The notes below the pieces were generated by a model, which did not search any database, had not been told where the DNA came from, and saw only the letters and a list, made by a program, of their open reading frames with translations. Of a DNA stretch of 64,000 nucleotides, positions 35,435 through 43,385 are shown in pieces. Where the stretch lies: assembly GCF_030250645.1 (NCBI RefSeq), contig NZ_JASSVS010000012.1, positions 62,001 through 126,000 of the forward strand, given 5' to 3'. A program made the translations under genes and the position numbers. This stretch comes from Marinobacter azerbaijanicus (GTDB lineage: Bacteria; Pseudomonadota; Gammaproteobacteria; Pseudomonadales; Oleiphilaceae). Each line of letters starts with the position of its first letter. Positions within the stretch are counted from its first letter, which is position 1.

Positions 35435-35600
35435 AGTTTCCTCTAGAATCTGCTTCTAAAGCAGAATCGGTCCATGCGCTAATCGGCTCGTTCAGATCTT
35501 CGCGGAATCAGCCCGTTCTAACGGGGCGGGCGCAGTCTACCCGTGACTGGACAACTGCCGTGCTTCGGCTAAGCCCTGCCCCGTGTGTGAACATCCACTC
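35435..35600. other. Gap within the Rieske operon
   Basis: 166 bases between the oxygenase beta gene and YeiH on the minus strand. No gene, and no clear terminator or promoter; transcription probably reads through. Confidence 0.4.
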
Positions 35601-36122
35601 TTAGAAAGGCACCACAAGCGGATGAAACGCGCTGTCACAGTTGATCAGGTTGACTCGTTTGCAGTAGATGCTCAGCGCGTTGTTTCGGTCCCGGAGTTGG
35701 TATTCACAGCGTCCGCCATATATATATTGTTTCTGCTGAAAGAAAACGATTGCGCAGAGAACGGCTCTCGCGCGCAGGTCGTAGCCGGCGCCCGGCTCCG
35801 CCGACTCAATCTCCAGGTTGCTAAGCATCCGCACCGAACGAGTCTGAGGGTCATCCACGTGAATGCGCTCGTGGCGCAGCCGTGCGATGCGGGTCTGCAT
35901 CAACTCTTTATCATCATAGAAAATAGAGAGTTGATTCAGCGGACTCTGCTGGTCGATCTGGGCCGGCACCCAGTAGGTCGCGTCATCGTCGAACAGCTCA
36001 ATCCATTCTTCGAACCGTCGCTCATCCAATAAACGACTCTCGTGATAAACGAATTTTTGGATTCGCTCATGATCGAGGTTCTCGACGACCGGCTGGTTGG
36101 CTGTGTAGGTACTAGCTTGCAT
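35601..36122 (-). CDS. Aromatic-ring-hydroxylating dioxygenase, beta subunit
   Basis: Small subunit of a Rieske oxygenase, 173 residues, with the NTF2/SnoaL-like fold. The N-terminal helix and strand read YHESRLLDERRFEEWIELFDDDATYWVPA, the hallmark W-x2-LF-x-DDA-x-YWVP of this family; TRIARLRHERIHVDDPQTR and LEIESAEPG follow. It is structural, lining the alpha subunit. AAGGAG lies before the ATG, and the start overlaps the alpha-subunit stop by 11 bases, so translation is coupled. Confidence 0.92.
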   Translation of the reverse strand: MQASTYTANQPVVENLDHERIQKFVYHESRLLDERRFEEWIELFDDDATYWVPAQIDQQSPLNQLSIFYDDKELMQTRIARLRHERIHVDDPQTRSVRMLSNLEIESAEPGAGYDLRARAVLCAIVFFQQKQYIYGGRCEYQLRDRNNALSIYCKRVNLINCDSAFHPLVVPF

Positions 36123-37425
36123 GGCTGTTACTCCTTGGCTGCGGCTGGGTCATATAATCGGCCCAGGCTTTGTACTGATTGCGCATTTCGAGCTCGCTGG
36201 TTCCCATTCCTTTTTGCCCCTCATCAGTCGGCACGTCCTTGCCGAAATAGCGCGCTAACATCACCCATTCTGCCCCCTGAGTTTTAAGCCCGGATTGAAT
36301 GCGGCGGAACGCCTCCAGATCATCGGTTTGTATCAGCGAGGCAGGTGCATGGGTGATGTTGAGGTACCGAATGATCTGCTGGTTGTATTCTTGCGGGGCA
36401 CCCTTGAGCAGGATCGGATAGACGTTAACCTCCGTACGGTCCACTGAGATGGGCCTGATGACTCGAATATGCTGTGCCATTGATTGAATGCATAAGTTCG
36501 GATAGAAGATCGCGTTATGCCAGGGAACGTCCAATACCTCCTTGGCCCGTTCCGGGCCATGACGTCCCTCTAACGCCTTAAGATAGGCTTCGAAGACCGG
36601 TCCAGAGCCACTGCCGGAGTCAGGGAGTTTTCCGCAATATCCGTGGCCGTTGTCGAACGCACGTATACCCGTCTCATCCCAGAAGGAGATTGGGTTTCCG
36701 TCCTCGTCGGTTAACTGCGCACCTGTATTACTGCCCTGGCGCTGAAATTGTCGACCGTCTTCCTTCGTGGTCGATGCGTGAGAGAAAGGTGGATGATAGA
36801 GATCGTTGATATTTTCGACCTGAGCTTTCCAGTTACCATCAAACACATATCGATGGACACCACCACTCACTTGCACCTCGCCGTCAGGCGCAAGGTTGAG
36901 GATGTCATCGATTGTCCGCAACATTGGTCCCAGGTATGTCTTTAGGTCGGGCCCACTATCACTGAGACTGGCAAAAATAAAGCCCCCGTAATTGGCCACG
37001 CGCGGCAGCGGTACCATTCCAAATTGCGGGTCTGTTTTGTCAAAGTCTTCCCCGTAGCCGGCTTCAAGGGGGACCGCCGCAAGTTTTCCACTGGTTTTAA
37101 AGCTCCAACCATGATAACAGCAGCGGAAGAGGCGCACATTGCCGCATGGCTGATTACAGACGACCGCGCCCCGGTGGCCACACCGGTTATAGAGCACATG
37201 AACCTCGCCATCTGCTCGATCTCGCACCATCACCACCGGTTGGCGTGCTAAGTCTGTAGTGATGAAGTCACCTTTTTCAGGCACCTGCGACTCATGGCCT
37301 ACGTATAGCCACGCTCGGCCGAAAATGCGCTCCATCTCCAGTTCAAAAATTTCCGGATCCTGGTAGAGCCTGCGGTGTACTCGGTCGGGCTTAACGAGCC
37401 CTTGTAATTCAGTAGTGCTCAACAT
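36112..37425 (-). CDS. Rieske non-haem iron aromatic-ring oxygenase, alpha subunit
   Basis: Catalytic subunit of 437 residues. The Rieske cluster ligands are C82/H84 (RCGHRGAVV) and C102/H105 (RCCYHGW). The mononuclear iron site shows NDLYHPPFSH with bridging D208 and ligands H211 and H216, plus a later aspartate. The sequence style (YNRCGHRGAVVC, NYGGFIFASL, GNWKAQVEN) is the benzoate/terephthalate/salicylate-type group. It inserts oxygen into an aromatic acid to give a cis-diol or catechol. GAGGAAG precedes the ATG. No ferredoxin reductase or diol dehydrogenase is adjacent; only a ferredoxin is. Substrate undetermined. Confidence 0.93.
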   Translation of the reverse strand: MLSTTELQGLVKPDRVHRRLYQDPEIFELEMERIFGRAWLYVGHESQVPEKGDFITTDLARQPVVMVRDRADGEVHVLYNRCGHRGAVVCNQPCGNVRLFRCCYHGWSFKTSGKLAAVPLEAGYGEDFDKTDPQFGMVPLPRVANYGGFIFASLSDSGPDLKTYLGPMLRTIDDILNLAPDGEVQVSGGVHRYVFDGNWKAQVENINDLYHPPFSHASTTKEDGRQFQRQGSNTGAQLTDEDGNPISFWDETGIRAFDNGHGYCGKLPDSGSGSGPVFEAYLKALEGRHGPERAKEVLDVPWHNAIFYPNLCIQSMAQHIRVIRPISVDRTEVNVYPILLKGAPQEYNQQIIRYLNITHAPASLIQTDDLEAFRRIQSGLKTQGAEWVMLARYFGKDVPTDEGQKGMGTSELEMRNQYKAWADYMTQPQPRSNSHAS

Positions 37426-37449
37426 CGTCTCTTCCTCGATCAGTTAAGT

Positions 37450-39411
37450 TCAACGTTTTGCCGGAACGGTGGACCCGGCCCGACGGCTTACACATGTCTC
37501 CGGCAGGAATTTCTCCGGCAGGAATTCCTGGCCCAGCAGCACTAAAGCCAGCGCTGCGGCGGGCAGAGTTACCCATAGTTCAGGAGAAAAGATGCCCACG
37601 GCCGCAACCATTAAAGAAAGCCGGTATACAAGGCCGAGTCTCCGATCAGTGAATCCGATCGTCGCCGTGGTTACGGCCGCGACCAAAACCATGCCCAATA
37701 CGAAGTCGAGCAAGATGCCGGCCCACGGTGCCGCGAGCACTACCCCTGGATGGAAAATGAGATAGAAAGGCAGCACGAAGCCGACGATAGCTAATCGGCT
37801 GGCATGTACCGCCACCGCCATCGGTCGGGCGTCGGCAATGGCACCGGCAGCGAAACACGCCACCGCCACCGGCGGGGTTATGGCTGACATGCACGAGAAG
37901 TAGAGCAAAAATAGATGGCTCTCCAACATTGGAAGCCCAAAGACACCCGTTAGCACGGGTGCCAACAGGGCGACGCCCATGACGTACACTGCTGGCGTCG
38001 GCATTCCCATGCCAAGCAGTACCAGAACGATCGCTGCCAGAATCAGAGTCGGGATCAACAGTCCGCCACTAAGCCCCATCAAGAGCAGTGTGAACTTACC
38101 CTCTAAGCCGGTGAGGGCTATAACTCCCATGACGACGCCGGCGGCAGCTACCGCGGCGGTAAGGCTGCTCATACGCAATACTGTCTCAGTGCAGGCATCA
38201 ACAAAGCGCTTGGGGCCGATGCGGCTAGGACCGAACCAGCTCGTTATTAAGGTACATCCAGTGGCGACAGCGGCTACGTATATAGGCGAGTAACCGGCCA
38301 GAAGGAAGTAGATGAGCACTGCCAGCGGAATCAGGCTATACCAGTTGCGCCTCAAAGCATTGTTCAGAGAGATGAGGCGCTCGGCATCGAGCATGCCCTC
38401 CCCCTCGCGTTTTGCCTCAAGGTGCACCGCCAGGAATAAACTCCCATAATAGAGAATTCCCACCATAAGCGCAGAAGCGAGTATGTCGCGGTAGGGTATG
38501 CCCGTGTACTCCACCATAAGGAAGGCGACGGCGCCCATAACCGGGGGAAGAAAGGCGCCACCGCTGGAGGCAGCAGCTTCGGTAGCTGCTGCACGTACAC
38601 TGCTCGATCCAGCCCGTTTCATCAGGGGAATAGTCACCGGTCCAGTGGTCGAAACGTCGGCGACGGGGCTTCCGGAAAGAGACCCATACAGACCGCTGGA
38701 CACAACACAGGCTTTTGAGGGACCACCGGTCATTCTACCGGTAACGGCTGCCGACACCTCAAAGAGAAGCCGTCCTCCCCCAGAGAAATGAAAGAAAGTC
38801 CCGAACAGGACGAAGAGAAAGGCGTAGCCTGCTGCCACCTGCAGCGGCGCACCAAAGATGCCGTTGGTGGTGACCGTTTGCATGGTCACGAAGTAGTCCA
38901 GCGGAATGACGGCGTGGTGAAGCAGTCCGGATAACAGTGGGCCCAACGGAACAAATAGCAGAAGCACAGTCAGTACACTGGTTAATCCGATACCAATAGC
39001 GCGGCGGCATGCTTCGAATGTCAGCATCGTCAGGGCGATGCCCGCAGCCTGCTCTCTCGGAGGGATGGGTGTGAGGCCTTCAAAAAAGTTAATATAGAAC
39101 TCTCGGTTATAGATAAAATAGGCGCACACAATCACTGACAGCACTGCGAACACGTAGTCCAGCCAGATTAGGCGCTGTACGCGACGGTTCAGCGTTATTG
39201 AGAGAAAAGTTACCGGGAGCATAACGCCCAGAAAAATCGCCCCCTGCACATGAACATCGATGCGGCCTAACAGGGCAAACCAGAGCATATAACCGGTTAG
39301 TAGTACCGACGCGGCCTGGATCAGAAGCTTTTGCGCGCCGCGTATTTCTAGGCGATTCCCTTCCCCCACCAGGTCCAGGAGCCGCGAGAACTTTTGGAGG
39401 CGAGAAGCCAT
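37450..39411 (-). CDS. TRAP transporter fused permease (TAXI type, 4TM/12TM)
   Basis: Membrane protein of 653 residues in which the small and large TRAP permeases are joined. After N-terminal helices comes the DctM-like core: SSGLYGSLSGSPVADVSTTGPVTIP (about 238-262), AAASSGGAFLPPVMGAVAF (about 279-297) and the second motif MSAITPPVAVACF near 518. GGAG lies eight bases before the start. The TAXI binding protein lies directly upstream, and the oxygenase genes follow, so it should import the aromatic substrate. Its C-terminal region matches the relic at 6612. Confidence 0.93.
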   Translation of the reverse strand: MASRLQKFSRLLDLVGEGNRLEIRGAQKLLIQAASVLLTGYMLWFALLGRIDVHVQGAIFLGVMLPVTFLSITLNRRVQRLIWLDYVFAVLSVIVCAYFIYNREFYINFFEGLTPIPPREQAAGIALTMLTFEACRRAIGIGLTSVLTVLLLFVPLGPLLSGLLHHAVIPLDYFVTMQTVTTNGIFGAPLQVAAGYAFLFVLFGTFFHFSGGGRLLFEVSAAVTGRMTGGPSKACVVSSGLYGSLSGSPVADVSTTGPVTIPLMKRAGSSSVRAAATEAAASSGGAFLPPVMGAVAFLMVEYTGIPYRDILASALMVGILYYGSLFLAVHLEAKREGEGMLDAERLISLNNALRRNWYSLIPLAVLIYFLLAGYSPIYVAAVATGCTLITSWFGPSRIGPKRFVDACTETVLRMSSLTAAVAAAGVVMGVIALTGLEGKFTLLLMGLSGGLLIPTLILAAIVLVLLGMGMPTPAVYVMGVALLAPVLTGVFGLPMLESHLFLLYFSCMSAITPPVAVACFAAGAIADARPMAVAVHASRLAIVGFVLPFYLIFHPGVVLAAPWAGILLDFVLGMVLVAAVTTATIGFTDRRLGLVYRLSLMVAAVGIFSPELWVTLPAAALALVLLGQEFLPEKFLPETCVSRRAGSTVPAKR

Positions 39412-39483
39412 AGCAATCTCCAGTTTGAATTGTTGCTAAAGGGGAAGGTGGTTGATGCTAACCACCTTAACCGACAGGTACTG

Positions 39484-40533
39484 TTAGCGCGTTTTGCCCT
39501 GTTCCAACAAATCGAGTTCGCGATAGAAGCGCTCGGCGCCGGGATGTAGCGGCACATCAAGATTGACGATCTTGACTGCTTCTTCAGCAGAAAATGCCTT
39601 TAAGGATGGGTGTACCTGCTGGACGCGCTTCTTGTTGTCAACCAGTGCCTTGATGAACTTATAAACCACCGCATCGGGCACATGGGGGCCGGCTAGCAAG
39701 GCGCTCCATTGAGTTATGGTCGGCTGACTGGTATCCATCAACTCTGGGTAATTGGACTGGTCTATGGTTATGACTTCATAGCCCCACTTGTCGGCAACGC
39801 TCTCCAGTGCATCCTGGTCTGCCTCGACCCAGACGAGATCTTGGGAGCGAATAATCTCATTAACACGAGCATCGGGAACGAAACGCACATTCATAAACAT
39901 GTCGGCCTTTCGATCTTGTAGTTGTTCCAGGCCGGTACCGCTCGCCACCCAACTCACCTGGCCACCCCAGGACTGAAGATCCTCGATTGAAAATCCATGC
40001 GCCTCAAAGATATCTTTTGCGACGTCGACGACTTGGAGATTTCCTTGACGATTAATAGCGATAGTCAGCGGTGGTTTTTTCTTAGCAATGTCTGCGAAGC
40101 TGTACACCCCGTACTCATCAGCAACGTCCTTGTTAAGCACGAAATGGAAGGTTTGGGTGTTGAACAACTGCATAACTGACCGCAAATCACCCTTTAGAGA
40201 CCGCGGATAAGGCGGCTTGCCTTCGATCGCATACTGGATCTCAGGCGCACCTGCTGCCAAGCTGAGGTCTGCTTTTCCGTCAGCGATAAACACGAGGCCT
40301 CCCGCCGGAGAAGAAGGCCTAAAGGTCACGGAGGCCTCAGGATATTCATCCCGAAGAATGCCGTTAAAGGTTTCGTAGACTACCTTGTAATATCCTTGGA
40401 CTCCGGCACCGGTGACGGTGAGGGAAAACTTATCGTCTTCTTCTTGGGCCATTGCCCATTGGCTCATGCTGAAGATTGATAGGGCGAGGATTGCGCCGCG
40501 TAGAAAAAGCTGCTTTGTTATATTATTACCCAT
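39484..40533 (-). CDS. TAXI family TRAP transporter solute-binding protein
   Basis: Periplasmic protein of 349 residues with a signal peptide (LRGAILALSIFSMSQWAMA, cleavage near 30). The mature protein starts FSLTVTGAGVQGYYKVVYE, continues SVTFRPSSPAGGL, and ends DVPLHPGAERFYRELDLLE. It delivers ligand to the fused permease encoded next. AGGAG lies nine bases before the ATG. It is the first gene of the aromatic-oxygenation operon, transcribed from the 316-base divergent region that holds several inverted repeats. Confidence 0.92.
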   Translation of the reverse strand: MGNNITKQLFLRGAILALSIFSMSQWAMAQEEDDKFSLTVTGAGVQGYYKVVYETFNGILRDEYPEASVTFRPSSPAGGLVFIADGKADLSLAAGAPEIQYAIEGKPPYPRSLKGDLRSVMQLFNTQTFHFVLNKDVADEYGVYSFADIAKKKPPLTIAINRQGNLQVVDVAKDIFEAHGFSIEDLQSWGGQVSWVASGTGLEQLQDRKADMFMNVRFVPDARVNEIIRSQDLVWVEADQDALESVADKWGYEVITIDQSNYPELMDTSQPTITQWSALLAGPHVPDAVVYKFIKALVDNKKRVQQVHPSLKAFSAEEAVKIVNLDVPLHPGAERFYRELDLLEQGKTR

Positions 40534-40850
40534 CAGGAAGTTCTCCTATCGCGTTAGCGCTTGCTAATGCGTTTATTGTATTTATCATTGGATGGAATAT
40601 ATCTATTCCTTAAACTTAACCTAGCACTGCTTCTCCATAGACTCTATTCAGTACTTCTGATGCTGGGTATCAATCTTGCTTATGCCTAAGCCCCATCCAT
40701 CTCAGTAATTGGCTTAGCTTAATGGTGTCCGGGCAACTATATTGAAGAGCATCGAAGAGCGAAGTCACTGCTTAAGGCGGATATTTATCTGCCAACCATA
40801 TTGTCACCATGATGATTAACGATTGAGCCAGCTTCGGAGGTTTGCAGCCC
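40534..40850. promoter_or_regulatory. Divergent promoter region with several repeats
   Basis: 317 bases between divergent starts, with no gene. It contains GGAATA-TATC-TATTCC (40594-40609), two GAAGAGC copies ten bases apart (40744-40760) and the near-palindrome GGCGGATA-TT-TATCTGCC (40776-40793). These are candidate sites for a regulator controlling both the Rieske operon and the decarboxylase-like gene. GGAGG near 40834 is the likely ribosome site for the latter. Confidence 0.5.
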
Positions 40851-41828
40851 ATGACACTACGACTTTCCCTCGCTATCGACAGGTACGACCGGTTTTTCCC
40901 GTTTTTTGATGGAACGGTACAGACGCCGGATTCGGTCTCTCTAGACGTATATCAAGTTGGACAGACGGTACCACTACGTGATGGAGAGTTTCGTCACGAA
41001 AGGATGATCCACGACGAAGAATTCGACGCCTGCGAATTTTCTTTCTCCAGTTTTATCATGGCGAAGAAGCGCGGCCTGCCAATTGTCGGAATCCCTGTGT
41101 TTCCACGACGTCTCTTCAGCGCCGGGCTGTGGTATGTACACCGGGACTCTCCCCTGCGCTCCTTCAGCGATCTGCAAGGTAAGCGAGTCGGTGTGAACTC
41201 TTTTCAGACAACGCTCTCGCTTCTTGCCAAGGGGGATTTAAAGTTCGAATACGGTGTGCCTTGGGAATCAATAGAATGGCATGTGCTGACAGAGGAAAAG
41301 GTCGAGTTCGAGCAGAAGCCGGGGACTATTATCCGGCCACTTCCGGAGGGAGCCGATCTCGGCAAGCTGCTGGCGGAGGGCGCGCTCGATGCCTTTGTCC
41401 ATCCGCACCCGCCAAAGTCGGTCACTTCTGGAGAAGTACCGGTGCGACGACTCGTCGAAGACGCGATTGACCAGGAGCGTGCCTATTATCGAAAGTATGG
41501 CTACTGTCCAATAATGCATGTGATTGCCGTTAGGCAGCAATTGGCGGAAAAGCACCCCTGGGTATGTGATGCGCTCATGGATGTTTTCCGAAGCGCCCAG
41601 GAGATATCCGACAGGTATTACAACGACCCGAACTGGTCAAAGCTGCTTTGGGCGCGGCGCTACTGGGAGTCTGAGCGCGATGCGCTCCAAGGGGATCCTT
41701 GGTCGATTGGTCTCGCCGCCAATCGCTCGAATATTGAGCGCTTTTTGACCTACTCCCAGGACCAGGGGCTTATTTCGGCGCCTATATCCTTGGACGCTCT
41801 GTTTGCAGAGTCGACGCTTTGCACCTGA
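40851..41828 (+). CDS. 4,5-dihydroxyphthalate decarboxylase-like protein (NMT1/PBP-fold)
   Basis: Protein of 325 residues with a periplasmic-binding-protein fold but no signal peptide (it begins MTLRLSLAIDRYDRFFPFFD), as in the cytoplasmic decarboxylase Pht5. Family features are DACEFSFSSFIMAKKRG (about 55-71), IPVFPRRLFSAG, LQGKRVGVNSFQTT (about 106-119), the DAFVHPHPP loop and C-terminal IMHVIAVRQ with HPWVCDALMDVF. Pht5 decarboxylates dihydroxyphthalate to protocatechuate. Next to a Rieske oxygenase this fits a phthalate-type diacid, though the extradiol enzyme here is catechol-type. The start at 40851 is used; TTG at 40842 is less likely. A truncated relative is at 6252. Confidence 0.8.
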   Translation: MTLRLSLAIDRYDRFFPFFDGTVQTPDSVSLDVYQVGQTVPLRDGEFRHERMIHDEEFDACEFSFSSFIMAKKRGLPIVGIPVFPRRLFSAGLWYVHRDSPLRSFSDLQGKRVGVNSFQTTLSLLAKGDLKFEYGVPWESIEWHVLTEEKVEFEQKPGTIIRPLPEGADLGKLLAEGALDAFVHPHPPKSVTSGEVPVRRLVEDAIDQERAYYRKYGYCPIMHVIAVRQQLAEKHPWVCDALMDVFRSAQEISDRYYNDPNWSKLLWARRYWESERDALQGDPWSIGLAANRSNIERFLTYSQDQGLISAPISLDALFAESTLCT

Positions 41829-42270
41829 TTTGTGATCAGTGCGATCCTTTCGCTGATTTGTCTCAGTTGCTGGCACGTCTGGTACTAAAACGCCTCGGAG
41901 CGCGTCTATTGTCTGGTGGGGCTTTCACGTGTCGCGCCGGGGGAGTTGCCTCAAGCGGGCTGTATGGAACTGGTAAAAATTATTCATAACCTGAATCAAT
42001 GGGATGGACTCCTCCTAATCACTCACCATTTGGCACGTAGATGCCGGTGAGGTGAGGAGGAGTCCATCCATTGATTCAGGTTTATTATTTATTTTAATTT
42101 ATTAAGCGAGCATTTATTTTCCCTATGCAGCTTGCAAATGATGATTGACTTTTCAGTATATGGAGTCTAAAGAATATAAATAGCAAAACTAGTTAGTGAT
42201 AAGTGATCTGATAATTAAGGAATAAGAAAATCCATTCATAGCACTATTTGAGTTAAGGGAGGGGCTACAT
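41829..42270. other. Intergenic region with long inverted repeat
   Basis: 442 bases without a gene. The centre holds a 95-base inverted repeat (41988-42082, listed separately). The right half is A/T-rich and probably carries the promoter of the TAXI operon: TTGACT at 42145-42150 with a weak -10 near 42168. GGGAGGGG lies shortly before the ATG at 42271. Confidence 0.5.
41988..42082. repeat. 95-bp imperfect inverted repeat (MITE-like or large bidirectional terminator)
   Basis: The left arm (41988-42027, beginning AACCTGAATCAAT) and right arm (42046-42082, ending ATTGATTCAGGTT) pair over about 37 bases with one bulged G and a few mismatches. They enclose an 18-base loop that itself contains GGCA and TGCC. 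Both flanks are A/T-rich. It separates two plus-strand transcription units. It is much longer than an ordinary terminator stem. Confidence 0.75.
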
Positions 42271-43332
42271 ATGTATACGAATGCTAAGTTTGTTGGAAGC
42301 AGGATAATAAGCGTCTTATTTTTTGTGGCAGCTCTCTTGGGGTGGGGTCTAAATAGTGGCTTGGCAGCCACCCAATCGGATATCGCATTTAACAGCGATG
42401 ACCCCATTCGCTACGTGATTACCGGTGGATCGGCGACGGGGTACTTCCAGTCGGTTTTTGAAGCAATAAATTCTGTTGTTCGTAATCGCTACCCAGGTTC
42501 TACCGTAAATATCCGGCCTGGTTCACCAGCCGGAAGTCTGCTTGAGATCGCTAACGGAAAAGCTGATTTCGCTGGTGCCACCGGTTCGGTGGAAGTAATC
42601 CACGCCCTGGACGCCAAACCACCGTTTAAAGAATCCCTGGACGGTGAGATTTTTCAAGTCATGACCATTCACAATGGCCTCATTCCGCATTATTTAATGA
42701 GCCGTGATTGGGCCGACGAGCACGGGATACGTAGCTTCCAGGATATCGCTGACAAGAAGCCACCAATGAACATAGCCGTTAACTTTAGGGCCAATCTTCA
42801 ATCTACCTTAGGAATGTACGCAAACCTTTTCGAGCAGTATGGCTTTACGCTGGAGGATGTTGAATCCTGGGGTGGAAATGTGCTGCGTGGGAATGCCGCT
42901 CTCGGTTTGGATGCGATGGCTGACGGTCGGGCGGATGTATTTATTAACGGTGGCTTCCTGCCGTCCGCGCGAGTTAAAAAGTTGGCACGAACAAGAGAAA
43001 TCCTTTGGATAGATGCAGACGAAGAGCACCTGAGAAAGGCGGCGCACAGCGTGAATTACACAACCGGTAGCATACCTGAGGGGACGTATGATTTTATCGA
43101 TAAAGAAGTACCTATTCAGAAAATGTGGAATGGGGTGCAGGCAGGCCCCCATGTCTCGGAAGAGACCGTGTATAAATTCCTGAATGCGGTTTATGAGCAG
43201 CAGAATATGATCCGAAGTGTTCACTCATCATTGCGCGAATTTGGCCCAGAGATGATGATATGGAATCCGGCAGGGCTGCCGTTTCACCCTGGCGCGGAAC
43301 GGTTTTATCGTGAAAAGGGCTTGATTGAGTGA
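42271..43332 (+). CDS. TAXI family TRAP transporter solute-binding protein
   Basis: Periplasmic protein of 353 residues with a signal peptide (IISVLFFVAALLGWGLNSGLAA, cleavage near 33). The mature part reads DPIRYVITGGSATGYFQSVFE and VNIRPGSPAGSLLEIANG, and the end is GLPFHPGAERFYREKGLIE. It is most similar within the window to the truncated TAXI protein at 63378. Its permease is probably the fused TRAP protein at 46824, four genes downstream. The ligand is unknown; the downstream enzymes suggest a phenylpropenoid or carboxylated aromatic acid. Confidence 0.92.
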   Translation: MYTNAKFVGSRIISVLFFVAALLGWGLNSGLAATQSDIAFNSDDPIRYVITGGSATGYFQSVFEAINSVVRNRYPGSTVNIRPGSPAGSLLEIANGKADFAGATGSVEVIHALDAKPPFKESLDGEIFQVMTIHNGLIPHYLMSRDWADEHGIRSFQDIADKKPPMNIAVNFRANLQSTLGMYANLFEQYGFTLEDVESWGGNVLRGNAALGLDAMADGRADVFINGGFLPSARVKKLARTREILWIDADEEHLRKAAHSVNYTTGSIPEGTYDFIDKEVPIQKMWNGVQAGPHVSEETVYKFLNAVYEQQNMIRSVHSSLREFGPEMMIWNPAGLPFHPGAERFYREKGLIE

Positions 43333-43385
43333 AGACAGAAAATTGAGCTCTTTACTCTTACGGGTACAAATCAGAGGAGGTGGGC

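Noticed and set aside
35583..36032. 149-codon plus-strand frame opposite the Rieske beta subunit
   Set aside because: It is the antisense shadow of a well-supported gene.
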